This document shows, piece by piece, positions 23,938 through 37,916 of a DNA stretch of 64,000 bases. Numbering within the stretch: position 1 is the first letter of the stretch; the number at the start of each line of letters is the position of its first letter. The position numbers and the translations under genes are program-made. The notes under the pieces were generated by a model that worked only from the letters and a program-made list of their open reading frames with translations, searched no databases and was not told the DNA's origin. The stretch is taken from positions 496,001-560,000 of the forward strand of contig NC_089222.1 of the NCBI RefSeq assembly GCF_963924675.1, read 5' to 3'. The DNA comes from Phocoena phocoena (taxonomy: Eukaryota; Chordata; Mammalia; Artiodactyla; Phocoenidae).

Positions 23938-25688
23938 TTGGCCAAAAAGGGCGTAAGCGTTTTTTCCTGAATATATTCAGGAAAAAACGCATACGCCCTA
24001 TTTGGCCAACCAAGCAAGCCTGTAAAGGAAATCTGCACTACAATGAAATCTCACTGCCCCCCCCCCCGGCAAAAGGGCCATCTGATAAAAGTGTAAAATC
24101 CAGAAAGGTAGGACAGGATATGGAGAACAGGGAGCCTTGTTATGCTGATTGGCAGGATGTAAATTGTGAACAGCCACCCTGGAGAAGTGTATGGTGTTTC
24201 CTGAAACACGTAAGAAACAAAGCAACCCAGCCTATGGCACTTCCACTTATGGTCCTATAGCTTACGGAAATTAAAATCAAAAACAGACAGCCACCCCAAT
24301 ATTTGGGACGGCTGTGTTCACAAGACGCTCGTCTACAGTATCAGGTAAATATCCCAGAAAGCAAAAAATGGATAAAGAAGTTGTGGCACGTACGTACAAT
24401 GCAATATCACTCAGCAATGAAATCTGTGTCATCAGTCCCGTATCGGCATAGTGAGTGGATGCAGGTATGGTGATTCTACGTGAACTATGTCACACAGAAA
24501 AAGAAACATCATAAGATATCACTAATACACGGAATGTAAACTTGACTACACATGAACTAAATTACAAAACAGAACAGGGTCTCAAATTTAGAAAACCAAC
24601 TAGTGCTTGCTTATGGGGAAAGGTGCATTGGGGTGCTGCATAAAACCAGAGACTGAAATTAGCACAGATAACATTCCATAAGCCAAATATGTAATAGACA
24701 AGACCTACTCCTTGCTCAACGAAATGGACTAAACACCACATATTCAATGCCTAGGAATATACCTGACTAGGAAGAATCTTAAAACCCATGGATTTATGTG
24801 TCTCCGTTAGAGAATCAAGCGTGTGTACAGCGGCATAAACGCAGCAGTGAAAATCCGATAAATCCCATTATCAAAATAAATTTAAAAAAAAAAACACAAA
24901 GACAGTGAAATAGAGAGCAATTCTTAAATTATTCACTCAGGGCATGTGATGCAACCGGGATTTAACACATCTAAACCCAGAGCTGGTTGAGACATAAGGC
25001 TGGACACTTCAGGCTGATAGCATTGGTGAGTTTCGTTGAGCAAATGCAGACCCTTTTAAGTCATACTGCATGGTACTCATTCCAAGGGTCCCAACTCTCC
25101 AGGTTCAAGGGATTCTTCCTCCAGCTAAATCATGCATGGGAAACCCAGAGTATCATCCACCGTGTGATTGGGAAACGATTTAAAATGCATCTCAGTTTTC
25201 GTATCCTGGTCCTCGGGTTCACCATTCCAGATGATTTACTAACACTCTCCCCGCTTGGAGAGTCAGTGCCTTTAACCTCCTGTTTGGCACAGCTTGCAAT
25301 TTCTGTGCAAGATGAACAGGAATAGGGAGAACCAATGAGAGACTAGCTGTAGGTGTCTGCACGGGCAAATGTAACGCTCATTTCCCACCAGGAAGAGGAA
25401 TTAACCAAAGGCTCAGTGTGCCCTGCCGGAAACAGATTAGGGCCTGAAGCAATCCTGCGGTTTTGTGCCCAGCTCAAAAGAAAGCGAGTTGAAGAAAGGA
25501 GCTCTGGGTCACTGTAATTCACAAACCTGCAGAGTTATTAATGACAGCTATCCTCCGAAAATATACTGAAGTAAGCCTGCGAAGGGGACTTGAAGGCGGG
25601 GCAGAATTTCAGGAAAACGATTGCAGGGGGTAGACTGGAATTGCCCTGAAAGCATAGGAAAAGAGGCAGAACGTCGACAATGATGCAC
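23938..25688 (+). repeat. satellite unit U8
   Basis: The palindrome copies U5. The C-tract is 11 C (24,057-24,067), three shorter than in U5. After the tract it departs from the trimer and resembles interior units such as U16 ('cctatagcttacgg'), marking the right end of the duplication. Confidence 0.92.
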
Positions 25689-27435
25689 TTGGCCAAAAAG
25701 GGCGTATGCGTTTTTTCCTGAATATATTCAGGAAAAAACGCATACGCCCTTTTTGGCCAACCAAGCAAGCCTGTAAAGGAAATCTGCACTACAATGAAGT
25801 CTCACTGCCCCCCGGGCAAAAGGGCCATCTGAAAAAAGTGAAAAATCCAGAATGATAGGACAGGATATGGAGAACAGGGAGCCTTGTTATGCTGATTGGC
25901 AGGATGTAAATTGCCAGCAGCCACCCTGGAGAAGTGTATGGTGTTTCCTGAAACACGTAAGAAACAAAGCAACACAGCCTATGGCAATTCCACTTATGGT
26001 CCTATAGCTTACGGAAATTAAAATCAAAAACAGACAGCCACCCCAATATTTGGGACGGCTGTGTTCACAAGAAGCTCGTTTTCAGTATCAGGTAAATATC
26101 CCAGAATGCAAAAAATGGATAAAGAAGTTGTGGCACGTACATACAATGCAATATCACTCAGCAATGAAATCTGTGTCATCAGGCCCGTAGCGGCATAGTG
26201 AGTGGATGCAGGTACGGTGATTCTACGTGAACTACGTCACACAGAAAAAGAAACATCATAAGATATCACTAATACACGGAATGTAAACTTGACTACACAT
26301 GAACTGAATTACAAAACAGAACAGGGTCTCAAATTTAGAAAACCAACTAGAGCTTGCTTATGGGGAAAGGTGCGTTGGGGTGCTGCATAAAACCAGAGAC
26401 TGAAATTAGCACAGATAACTTTCCATAAGCCAAATATGTAATAGACAAGACCTACTACTTGCTCAACGAAATGGACCCAACACCACATATTCAACGCCTA
26501 GGAATATACCTGACTAGGAAGAATCTTAAAACCCATGGATATATATGTCTCCGTAAGAGAATCAAGCGTGTGTACAGCGGCTGAAACGCAGCAGTGAAAA
26601 TCCGATAAATCCCATTATCAAAATAAATTTCGAAAACAAAACACAAAGACAGTGAAATAGAGAGCAATTCTTAAATAATTCACTCAGGGCATGTGATGCA
26701 ACCGGGATTGACCACATCTACACCCAGAGTTGGTTGAAACATAAGGCTGGACACTTCAGGCTGATAGCATCGGTGAGTTTCAGTGAGCAAAGGCAGACCC
26801 TTTGAAGTCATACTGCATGGTACCCATTCCATTGGTCACAACTCTCCAGGTTCAAGGGATTCTTCCTTCAGCTAAAACATGCATGGGAAACACAGAGTGT
26901 GGTACACCGTGAGATTGGGAAACGATTTTAAATGGATCTCAGTTTTCGTATCCTTGTCCTCGGGTTCACCATTCCAGATGCTTTCCTAAAACTCTCCCCG
27001 CTAGGAGAGTCAGTGCCTTTAACCTCCTGTTTGGCACAGCTTGCAATTTCTATGCAAGATGCACAGGAATAGGGAGAACCAATGAGAGACTAGCTGTAGG
27101 TGTCTGCACGGGCAAATGTAACGCTCATTGCCCACCAGGAAGAGGAATTAAACAAAGGCTCAGTGTGCCCTGCTGGAAACAGATTAGGGCCTGAAGCAAT
27201 CCTGCGGTTTTGTGCCCAGCTCACAAGAAAGCGAGTTGAAGAAAGGAGCTCAGGGGCACTGTAATTCACAAACCTGCAGAGTTATAAATAACAGCTATCC
27301 TCCAAAAATATATTGAAGTAAGCCTGCGAAGGGGACTTGAAAGCGGGGCAGAATTTCAGATAAACGATTGCAGGGGATAGAATGGAATTGCCCTGAAAGC
27401 ATAGGAAAAGAGGCAGAGCGTCGAAAATGATGAAC
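25689..27435 (+). repeat. satellite unit U9
   Basis: The palindrome is perfect and the C-tract has 6 C. Private variants from ~25,475 (just upstream) to ~26,130, for example 'aatccagaatgatagg' and 'gctcgttttcagtatc', are shared with U13, four units downstream. Confidence 0.92.
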
Positions 27436-29182
27436 TTGGCCAAAAAGGGCGTATGCGTTTTTTCCTGAATATATTCAGGAAAAAACGCATACGCCCTTTT
27501 TGGCCAACCAAGCAAGCCTGTAAAGGAAATCTGCACTACAATGAAGTCTCTCTGCCCCCCCGGGCAAAAGGGCCATCTGAAAAAAGTGTAAAATCCAGAA
27601 AGGTAGGACAGTATATGGAGAACAGGGACCCTTGTTATGCTGATTGGCAGGATGTAAATTGCCAACAGCCACCCTGGAGAAGTGTATGGTGTTTCCTGAA
27701 ACACATAAGAAACAAAGCAACACAGCCTATGGCACTTCCAATTATGGTCCCACAGATTACGGAAATTAAAATCAAAAACAGACAACCACCCCAATGTTTG
27801 GGACGGCTGTGTTCACAAGAAGTTCGTCTATAGTACCAGGTAAATATCCCAGAAAGCAAAAAATGGATAAAGAAGTTGTGGCACGTACGTGCAATGCAAT
27901 ATCACTCAGCAATGAAATCTGTGTCATCAGGCCCGTAGTGGCATAGTGAGTGGATGCAGGTACGGTGATTCTACGTCAACTACGTCACACAGAAAAAGAA
28001 ACATCATAAGATATCACTAATACACGGAATGTAAACTTGACTACACATGAACTGAATTACACAACAGAACAGGGTCTCAAATTTAGAAAACCAACTAGTG
28101 CTTGCTTATGGGGAAAGGTGCCTTGGGGTGCTGCATAAAACCAGAGACTGAAATTAGAACAGATAACATTCCATAAGCCAAATATGTAATAGACAAGACC
28201 TACTCCTTGCTCAACGAAATGGACTCAACACCACATATTCAACGCCTAGGAATATACCTGACTACGAAGAGTCTTAAAACCCATGGATATATATGTCTCC
28301 ATAAGAGAAACAAGCGTGTGTACTGCGGCCGAAACGCAGCAGTGAAAATCCGATAAATCCCATTATCAAAATAAATTTCAAAAACAAAACTCAAAGACAG
28401 TGAAATAGAGAGCAATTCTTAAATAATTCACTAAGGGCATGTGATGCAACCGGGATTTACCACAACTACACCCAGAGCTGGTTGAGACATAAGGCTGGAC
28501 ACTTCAGGCTGATAGCATTGGTAAGTTTCGGTGAGTAAATGCACACCCTTTGAAGTCATACTGCATGGTACCCATTCCATGGGTCCCAACTCTCCAGGTT
28601 CAAAGGATTCTTCCTCCGGCTAAAACATGCATGAGAAACCCAGAGTATCGTCCACCGTGTGATTGGGAAACGATTTAAAATGCATCTCAGTTTTCGTATC
28701 CTGGTCCTCGGGTTCACCATTCCAGATGCTTTACTAACAATCTCCCCGCTTGGAGAGTCAGTGCCTTTAACCTCGTATTTGGCACAGTTTGCAATTTCTG
28801 TGCAAGATGAACAGGAATAGGAGAAGCAATGAGAGACTAGATGTAGGTGTCTGCACGTGCAAATGTAACGCTCATTTCCCACCAGGAAGAGGAATTAACC
28901 AAAGGCTCATCGTGCCCTGCTGGAAACAGATTAGGGCCTGAAGCAATTCTGCGGTTTTGGGCCCAGCTCACAAGAAAGCGAGTTGAAGAAAGGAGCTCAG
29001 GGGCACTGTAATTCACAAACCTGCAGAGTTATAAATGACAGCTATCCTCCAAAAATATATTGAAGTAAGCCTGCGAAGGGGACTGGAAAGCGGGGCAGAA
29101 TTACAGGAAAACGATTGCAGGGGGTAGACTGGAATTGCCCTGAAAGCATAGGAAAAGAGGCAGAACGTCGACAATGATGCAC
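27436..29182 (+). repeat. satellite unit U10
   Basis: The palindrome is perfect and the C-tract has 7 C. Upstream variants 'tcgaaaatgatgaac' and downstream 'ccacagattacgg' distinguish it from its neighbours. Confidence 0.92.
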
Positions 29183-30928
29183 TTGGCCATAAAGTGCGTA
29201 TGCGTTTTTTCCTGAATATATTCAGGAAAAAATGCATACGCACTTTTTGGCCAACCAAGCAAGCCTGTAAAGGAAATCTGCACTACAATGAAGTCTCACT
29301 GCCCCCCTGGCAAAAGTGCCATCTGAAAATAGTGGAAAATCCAGAAAGGTATGGCACGATATGGAGAACAGTGAGCCTTGTTATGCCGATTGGCAGGATG
29401 TAAATTGCCAACAGCCACCCTGGAGAAGTGTATGGTGTTTCCTGAAACACGTAAGAAATAAAGCAACACAGCCAATGGCACGTGCACTTATGGTCCTATT
29501 GCTTAGGGAAATTAAAATAAAAAACAGACAGCCACCCCAATGTTTGGGACGGCTGTGTTCACAGGAAGCTCATCTACAGTACCAGGTAAATATCCCAGAA
29601 AGCAAAAAATGGATAAAGAAGTTGTGGCACGTACGTACAATGGAATATCACTCAGCAATGAAATCTGTGTCATCAGGCCCATAGCGGTTAGTGAGTGGAT
29701 GCATGTACGGTGATTCTACGTGAACTACGTCACACAGAAATAAAAACATCATAAGATATCACTGATACACGGAATGTAAACTTGACTACACATGAACTGA
29801 ATTACAAAACAGAACAGGGTCTCAAATTTAGAAAACCAACTAGTGCTTGCTTATGGGGAAAGGTGCCTTGGGGTGCTGCATAAAACCAGAGACTGAAATT
29901 AGCACAGATAACTTTCCATAAGCCAAATATATAATAGACAAGACCTACCCCTTGCTCAAAGAAATAGACCCAACACCACATTTTCAACGCCTAGGAATAT
30001 ACATGACTAAGAAGAATCTTAAAACCGATGGATATATATGTTTCCATAAGAGAATCAAGCGTGTTTACAGCGGCCGAAACGCAGCAGTGAAAATCCGATA
30101 AATCCCATTATCAAAATAAATTTCGAAAACAAAACACAAAGACAGTGTAATAGAGAGCAATTCTTAAATAATTCACTCAGGGCATGTGATGCAACCGGGA
30201 TTGACCACATCTACACCCAGAGCTGGTTGAGACATAAGGCTGGACACTTCAGGCTGATAGCATTGGTGAGATTCGGTGAGCAAATGCAGACCCTTTGAAG
30301 TCATACTGCATGGTACCCGTTCCATGGGTCCCAACTCTCCAGGTTCAAGGGATTCTTCCTTCAGCTAAAACATGCATGGGAAACCCAGAGTATCGTCCAC
30401 CGTGTGATTGGGAAACGATTTAAAATGCATCTCAGTTTTCGTATCCTGGTCCTCGGGTTCACCATTCCAGATGCTTTACTAACACTCTCCCCGCTTGGAG
30501 AGTCAGTGCCTTTAACCTCCTGTTTGGCACAGCTTGCAATTTCTGTGCAAGATGAACAGGAATAGGGAGAAGCAATGAGAGACTAACTGTAGGTGTCTGC
30601 ACGGGCAAATGTAACGTTCATTTCCCACCAGGAAGAGGAATTAATGAAAGGCTCAGCGTGCCCTGCCGGAAACAGATTAGGGCCTGAAGCAATCCTACGG
30701 TTTTGTGCCCAGCTCACAAGAAAGCGAGTTGAAGAAAGGAGCTCAGGGGCACTGTAATTCACAAACCTGCAGAGTTATAAATGACAGCTATCCTCCAAAA
30801 ATATATTGAAGTAAGCCTGCGAAGGGGACTTGAAAGCGGGGCAGAGTTTCAGGAAATCCATTGCAGGGGGTAGAATGGAATTGCCCTGAAAGCATAGGAA
30901 AAGAGGCAGAACGTCGACAATGATGCAC
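29183..30928 (+). repeat. satellite unit U11 with paired arm change
   Basis: Both palindrome arms carry the alternative state: left 'aaagtgcgtatgcg', right 'gcatacgcacttt'. The G-to-T change on one arm is matched by C-to-A on the other. Two further positions are unpaired. The C-tract has 6 C and is followed by 'tggc'. Confidence 0.92.
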
Positions 30929-32675
30929 TTGGCCAAAAAGGGCGTATGCGTTTTTTCCTGAGTAGATTCAGGAAAAAACGCAGACGCCCTTTTTGTCCAA
31001 CCAAGCACGCCTGTAAAGGAAATCTGCACTACAATGAAGTCTCACTGCCCCCCGGGCAAAAGGGCCATCTGAAAAAAGTGTAAAATCCAGAAAGGTAGTA
31101 CAGGATATGGAGAACAGGGAGCCTTGTTATGCTGATTTGCAGGATGTAAATTGCCAGCAGCCACCCTGGAGAAGTGTATGGTGTTTCCTGAAACACGTAA
31201 GAAATAAAGTAACACAGCCTATGGCAATTGAACTTATGGTCCTATTCCTTAGGGAAATTAAAATCAAAAACAGAGAGCCACCCCAAAGTTTGGGACGGCT
31301 GTGTTCACAAGAAGCTCGTCTACAGTACCAGGTAAATATCCCAGAAAGCAAAAAATGGATAAAGAAGTTGTGGCACGTACGTGCAATGCAATATCAGTCA
31401 GCAATGAAATCTGTGTCATCAGGCCCGTAGCGGCATAGTGAGTGGATGCAGGTACGGTGATTCTACGTGAACTACGTCACACAGAAAAAGAAACATCATA
31501 AGATATCACTAATACACGGAATGTAAACTTGACTACACATGAACTGAATTACAAAACAGAACAGGGTCTCAAATTTAGAAAACCAACTAGTGCTTGCTTA
31601 TGGGGAAAGGTGCCTTGGGGTGCTGCATAAAACCAGAGACTGAAATTAGCACAGATAACATTCCATAAGCCAAATATGTAATAGACAAGACCTACTCCTT
31701 GCTCAACGAAATGGACTCAACACCACATATTCAACGCCTAGGAATATACCTGACGTGGAAGAATCTTAAAACCCATGGATATATATGTCTCCGTAAGATA
31801 ATCACGCGTGTGTACAGCGGCCGAAACGCAGCAGTGAAAATCCGATAAATCCCATTATCAAAATAAATTTCGAAAACAAAACACAAAGACAGTGAAATAG
31901 ACAGCAATTCTTAAATAATTCACTCAGAGCATGTGATGCAACCGGGATTGACCACATCTACACCCAGAGCTGGTTGAGACATAAGGCTGGACACGTCAGG
32001 CTGATAGCATTGGTGAGTTTCGGTGAGCACATGCAGACCCTTTGAAGTCATACTGCATGGAACCTATTCCATGGGTCCCAACTCTCCAGCTTCAAGGCAT
32101 TCTTCCTCCATCTAAAACATGCATGGGAAACACAGAATATTGTACACCGTGAGATTGGGAAACGATTTAAAATGGATTTCAGTTTTCGTATCCTTGTCCT
32201 CGGGTTCACCATTCCAGACGCATTACTAACACTCTCCCCGCTTGGAGAGTCAGTGCCTTTAACCTCCTGTTTGTCACAGTTTGCAATTTCTGTGCAAGAT
32301 GAAGAGGAATAGGGAGAACCAATGAGAGACTAGCTGTAGGTGTCTGGACGGGCAAATGTAACACTCATTGCGCACCAGGAAGAGGAATTAAACAAAGGCT
32401 CAGCGTGCCCTGTCGGAAACAGACTACGGCCTGAAGCAATCCTGCGGTTTTGTGCCCAGCTCAAAAGAAAGCGAGTTGAAGAAAGGAGCTCTGGGTCACT
32501 GTAATTCACAAACCTGCAGAGTTATTAATGACAGCTATCCTCCGAAAATATACTGAAGTAAGCCTGCGAAGGGGACTTGAAAGCGGGGCAGAATTTCAGG
32601 AAAACGATTGCAGGGGGTAGACTGGAATTGCCCTGAAAGCATAGGAAAAGAGGCAGAACGTCGACAATGATGCAC
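30929..32675 (+). repeat. satellite unit U12
   Basis: The palindrome centre is altered to 'cctgagtagattcagg', and the right arm has 'gcagacgcc' and 'ttgtccaa'. These and many private variants downstream ('cacagaatattgtacacc', 'gtcggaaacagactacgg') are shared with U14, 3,494 bp away, over about 1.57 kb. Confidence 0.92.
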
Positions 32676-34422
32676 TTGGCCAAAAAGGGCGTATGCGTTT
32701 TTTCCTGAATATATTCAGGAAAAAACGCATACGCCCTTTTTGGCCAACCAAGCAAGCCTGTAAAGGAAATCTGCACTACAATGAAGTCTCACTGCCCCCC
32801 GCGCAAAAGGGCCATCTGAAAAAAGTGAAAAATCCAGAATGATAGGACAGGATATGGAGAACAGGGAGCCTTGTTATGCTGATTGGCAGGATGTAAATTG
32901 CCAGCAGCCACCCTGGAGAAGTGTATGGTGTTTCCTGAAACACGAAAGAAACAAAGCAACACAGCCTATGGCAATTCCACTTATGGTCCTATAGCTTAGG
33001 GAAATTAAAATCAAAAACAGACAGCCACCCCAATATTTGGGACGGCTGTGTTCACAAGAAGCTCGTTTTCAGTATCAGGTAAATATCCCAGAATGCAAAA
33101 AATGGATAAAGAAGTTGTGGCACGTACGTACAATGCAATATCACTCAGCAATGAAATCTGTGTCATCAGGCCCGTAGCGGCATAGTGAGTGGATGCAGGT
33201 ACGGTGATTCTACGTGAACTACGTCACACAGAAAAAGAAACATCATAAGATATCACTAATACACGGAATGTAAACTTGACTACACATGAACTGAATTACA
33301 AAACAGAACAGGGTCTCAAATATAGAAAACCAACTAGTGCTTGTTTATGGGGAAAGGTGCATTGGGGTGCTGCATAAAACCAGAGACTGAAATTAGCACA
33401 GGTAACTTTCCATAAGCCAAATATGTAATAGACAAGACCTACTCCTTGCTCAACGAAATGGACCCAACACCACATATTCAACGCCTAGGAATATACATGA
33501 CTAGGAAGAATCTTAAAACCCATGGATATATATGTCTCCGTAAGAGAATCAAGCGTGTGTACAGCGGCCGAAACGCAGCAGTGAAAATCCGATAAATCCC
33601 ATTATCAAAATAAATTTCGAAAACAAAACACAAAGAGAGTGAAATAGAGAGCAATTCTTAAATAATTCACTCAGGGAATGTGATGCACCCGGGATTGACC
33701 ACATCTACACCCAGAGCTGGTTGAGACATAAGGCTGGACACTTCAGGCTGATAGCATTGGTGAGTTTCGGTGAGCAAATGCAGACCCTTTGAAGTCATAC
33801 TGCATGGTACCCATTCCATGGGTCCCAACTCTCCAGGTTCAAGGGATTCTTCCTCCAGCTAAAACATGCATAGGAAACCCAGAGTATCGTCCACCGTGTG
33901 ATTGGGAAACGATTTAAAATGCATCTCAGGTTTCGTATCCTGGTCCTCGGGTTCACCATTCCAGATGCTTTACTAACACTCTCCCTGCTTGGAGAGTCAG
34001 TGCCTTTAACCTCCTCTTTGGCACAGCTTGCAATTTCTGTGCAAGATGAACAGGAATAGTGAGAACCAATGAGAGACTAGATTTAGGTGTCTGCACGGGC
34101 AAATGTAACGCTCATTGCCCACCAGGAAGAGGAATTAAACAAAGGCTCAGTGAGCCCTGCTGGAAACAGATTAGGGCCTGAAGCAATCCTGCGGTTTTGT
34201 GCCCAGCTCACAAGAAAGCGAGTTGAAGAAAGGAGCTCAGGGGCACTGTAATTCACAAACCTGCAGAGTTATAAATGACAGCTATCCTCCAAAAATATAT
34301 TGAAGTAAGCCTGCGAAGGGGACTTGAAAGCGGGGCAGAATTTCAGGAAAACGATTGCAGGGGGTAGACTGGAATTGCCCAGAAAGCATAGGAAAAGAGG
34401 CAGAACGTCGACAATGATGCAC
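32676..34422 (+). repeat. satellite unit U13
   Basis: The palindrome is perfect and there are 6 C. Up to ~33,118 it carries the U9 variant set; upstream of ~32,460 the sequence belongs to the U12/U14 type. It is a clear mosaic. Confidence 0.92.
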
Positions 34423-36169
34423 TTGGCCAAAAAGGGCGTATGCGTTTTTTCCTGAGTAGATTCAGGAAAAAACGCAGACGCCCTTTTTGTCCAACCAAGC
34501 ACGCCTGTAAAGGAAATCTGCACTACAATGAAGTCTCACTGCCCCCCGGGCAAAAGGGCCATCTGAAAAAAGTGTAAAATCCAGAAAGGTAGGACAGGAT
34601 ATGGAGAACAGGGAGCCTTGTTATGCTGATTTGCAGGATGTAAATTGCCAGCAGCCACCCTGGAGAAGTGTATGGTGTTTCCTGAAACACGTAAGAAATA
34701 AAGTAACACAGCCTATGGCAATTGAACTTATGGTCCTATTCCTTAGGGAAATTAAAATCAAAAACAGAGAGCCACCCCAAAGTTTGGGACGGCTGTGTTC
34801 CCAAGAAGCTCGTCTACAGTACCAGGTAAATATCTCAGAAAGCAAAAAATGGATAAAGAAGTTGTGGCACGTACGTGCAATGCAATATCAGTCAGCAATG
34901 AAATCTGTGTCATCAGGCCCGTAGCGGCATAGTGAGTGGATGCAGGTACGGTGATTCTACGTGAACTACGTCACACAGAAAAAGAAACATCATAAGATAT
35001 CACTAATACACGGAATGTAAACTTGACTACACATGAACTGAATTACAAAACAGAACAGGGTCTCAAATTTAGAAAACCAACTAGTGCTTGCTTATGGGGA
35101 AAGGTGCCTTGGGGTGCTGCATAAAACCAGAGACTGAAATTAGCACAGATAACATTCCATAAGCCAAATATGTAATAGACAAGACCTACTCCTTGCTCAA
35201 CGAAATGGACTCAACACCACATATTCAACGCCTAGGAATATACCTGACTTGGAAGAATCTTAAAACCCATGGATATATATGTCTCCGTAAGATAATCACG
35301 CGTGTGTACAGCGGCCGAAACGCAGCAGTGAAAATCCGATAAATCCCATTATCAAAATAAATTTCGAAAACAAAACACAAAGACAGTGAAATAGACAGCA
35401 ATTCTTAAATAATTCACTCAGAGCATGTGATGCAACCGGGATTGACCACATCTACACCCAGAGCTGGTTGAGACATAAGGCTGGACACGTCAGGCTGATA
35501 GCATTGGTGAGTTTCGGTGAGCAAATGCAGACCCTTTGAAGTCATACTGCATGGAACCTATTCCATGGGTCCCAACTCTCCAGCTTCAAGGCATTCTTCC
35601 TCCATCTAAAACATGCATGGGAAACACAGAATATTGTACACCGTGAGATTGGGAAACGATTTAAAATGGATTTCAGTTTTCGTATCCTTGTCCTCGGGTT
35701 CACCATTCCAGACGCATTACTAACACTCTCCCCGCTTGGAGAGTCAGTGCCTTTAACCTCCTGTTTGTCACAGTTTGCAATTTCTGTGCAAGATGAAGAG
35801 GAATAGGGAGAACCAATGAGAGACTAGCTGTAGGTGTCTGGACGGGCAAATGTAACACTCATTGCGCACCAGGAAGAGGAATTAAACAAAGGCTCAGCGT
35901 GCCCTGTCGGAAACAGACTACGGCCTGAAGCAATCCTGCGGTTTTGTGCCCAGCTCACAAGAAAGCGAGTTGAAGAAAGGAGCTCAGGGGCACTGTAATT
36001 CACAAACCTGCAGAGTTATAAATTACAGCTATCCTCCAAAAATATATTGAAGTAAGCCTGCGAAGGGGACTTGAAAGTGGGGCAGAATTTCAGGAAAACG
36101 ATTGCAGGGGGTAGACTGGAATTGACCTGAAAGCATAGGAAAAGAGGCACAACGTTGACAATGATGCAC
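34423..36169 (+). repeat. satellite unit U14
   Basis: It has the same altered palindrome centre as U12. Identity with U12 begins between ~34,381 and the palindrome centre and ends at ~35,955, where U12's continuation switches to the U9 type and this one to the consensus. Confidence 0.92.
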
Positions 36170-37916
36170 TTGGCCAAAAAGGGCGTATGCATTTTTTCCT
36201 GAATATATTCAGGAAAAAACGCATACGCCCTTTTTGGCCAACCAAGCAAGCCTGTAAAGGAAATCTGCACTACAATGAAGTCTCACTGCCCCACGAGCAA
36301 AAGGGCCATCTGAAAAAAGTGTAAAATACAGAAAGTTAGGACAGGATATGGAGAACAGGGAGCCTTGTTATGCTGACTGGCAGGATGTGAATTGCCAGCA
36401 GCCACCCTGGAGAAGTGTATGGTGTTTCCTGAAACTCGTAAGAAACAAAGCAACACAGCCTATGGCACTTCCACTTATGGTCCTATAGCTTACGGAAATT
36501 AAAATAAAAAACAGACAGCCACCCCAATATTTGGGATGGCTGTGTTCACAAGAAGCTCGTCTACAGTATCAGGTAAATATCCCAGAAAGCAAAAAATGGA
36601 TAAAGAAGTTGTGGTACGTACATACAATGCAATATCACTCAGCAATGAAATCTGTGTCATCAGGCCCGTAGCGGCATAGTGAGTGGATGCAGGTACGGTG
36701 ATAATACGTGAACTACGTCACACAGAAAAAGAAACATCATACGATATCACTAATACACGGAATGTAAACTTGACTACACATGAACTGAATTACAAAACAG
36801 AACAGGGTCTCAAATTTAGAAAACCAACTAGTGCTTGCTTATGGGGAAAGGTGCCTTGGGGTGATGCATAAAACCAGAGACTGAAATTAGCACAGATAAC
36901 TTTCCATAAGCCAAATATGTAATAGACAAGACCTACTCCTTGCTCAACGAAATGGACCCAACACCACATATTCAACGCCTAGGAATATACCTCACTAGGA
37001 ATAATCTTAAAACCCATGGATATATATGTCTCCGTAAGAGAATCAAGAGTGTGTACAGAGGCTGAAACGCAGTAGTGAAAATCCGATAAATCCCATTATC
37101 AAAATAAATTTCGCAAACGAAACACAAAGACAGTGAAATAGAGAGCAATTCTTAAATAATTCACTCAGGGCATGTGTTGCAACCGGGATTGACCACATCT
37201 ACACCGAGAGCTGGTTGAGACATAAGGCTGGACACTTCAGGCTGATAGCATTGGTGAGGTTCGGTGAGTAAATGCAGACCCTTTGAAGTCATACTGCATG
37301 GTACCCATTCCTTGGGTCCCAACACTCCAGGTTCACGGCATTCTTCCTCCAGCTAAAACATTCATGGGAAACCCAGAGTATCGTCCACCGTGTGATTGGG
37401 AAACGATTTAAAATGCATCTCAGTTTTCGTATCCTGGTCCTCGGGTTCACCATTCCAGACGCTTTACTAACACTCTCCCCGTTTGGAGAGTCAGTGTCTT
37501 TAACCTCCTGTTTGGCACAGCTTGCAATATCTGTGCAAGATGAACAGGAATAGGGTGAACCAATGAGAGACTAGCTGTAGGTGTCTGCACGGGAAAATGT
37601 AACGCTTATTTCCCACCAGGAAGAGGAATTAAACACAGGCTCAGTGTGCCCTGCTGGAAACAGATTAGGGCCTGAAGCAATCCTGCGGTTTTGTGCCCAG
37701 CTCACAAGAAAGCGAGTTGAAGAAAGGAGCTCAGGGGCACTGTAATTCACAAACCTGCAGAGTTATAAATGACAGCTATCCTCCAAAAATATATTGAAGT
37801 AATCCTGCGAAGGGGACATGAAAGCGGGGCAGAATTTCAGGAAAACGATTGCAGGGGGTAGACTGTAATTGCCCTGAAAGCATAGGAAAAGAGGCACAAC
37901 GTAGACAATGATGCAC
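36170..37916 (+). repeat. satellite unit U15
   Basis: The palindrome has one unpaired base ('gtatgcatttttt' on the left). The C-tract is short, 4 C then 'acgagc'. Confidence 0.92.

Noticed and set aside
27282..27794. 170-codon minus-strand frame in a satellite unit, with shorter relatives in almost every unit
   Set aside because: Recurrent frames of this kind come from repetition. They are opened and closed by single substitutions and C-tract length from unit to unit.
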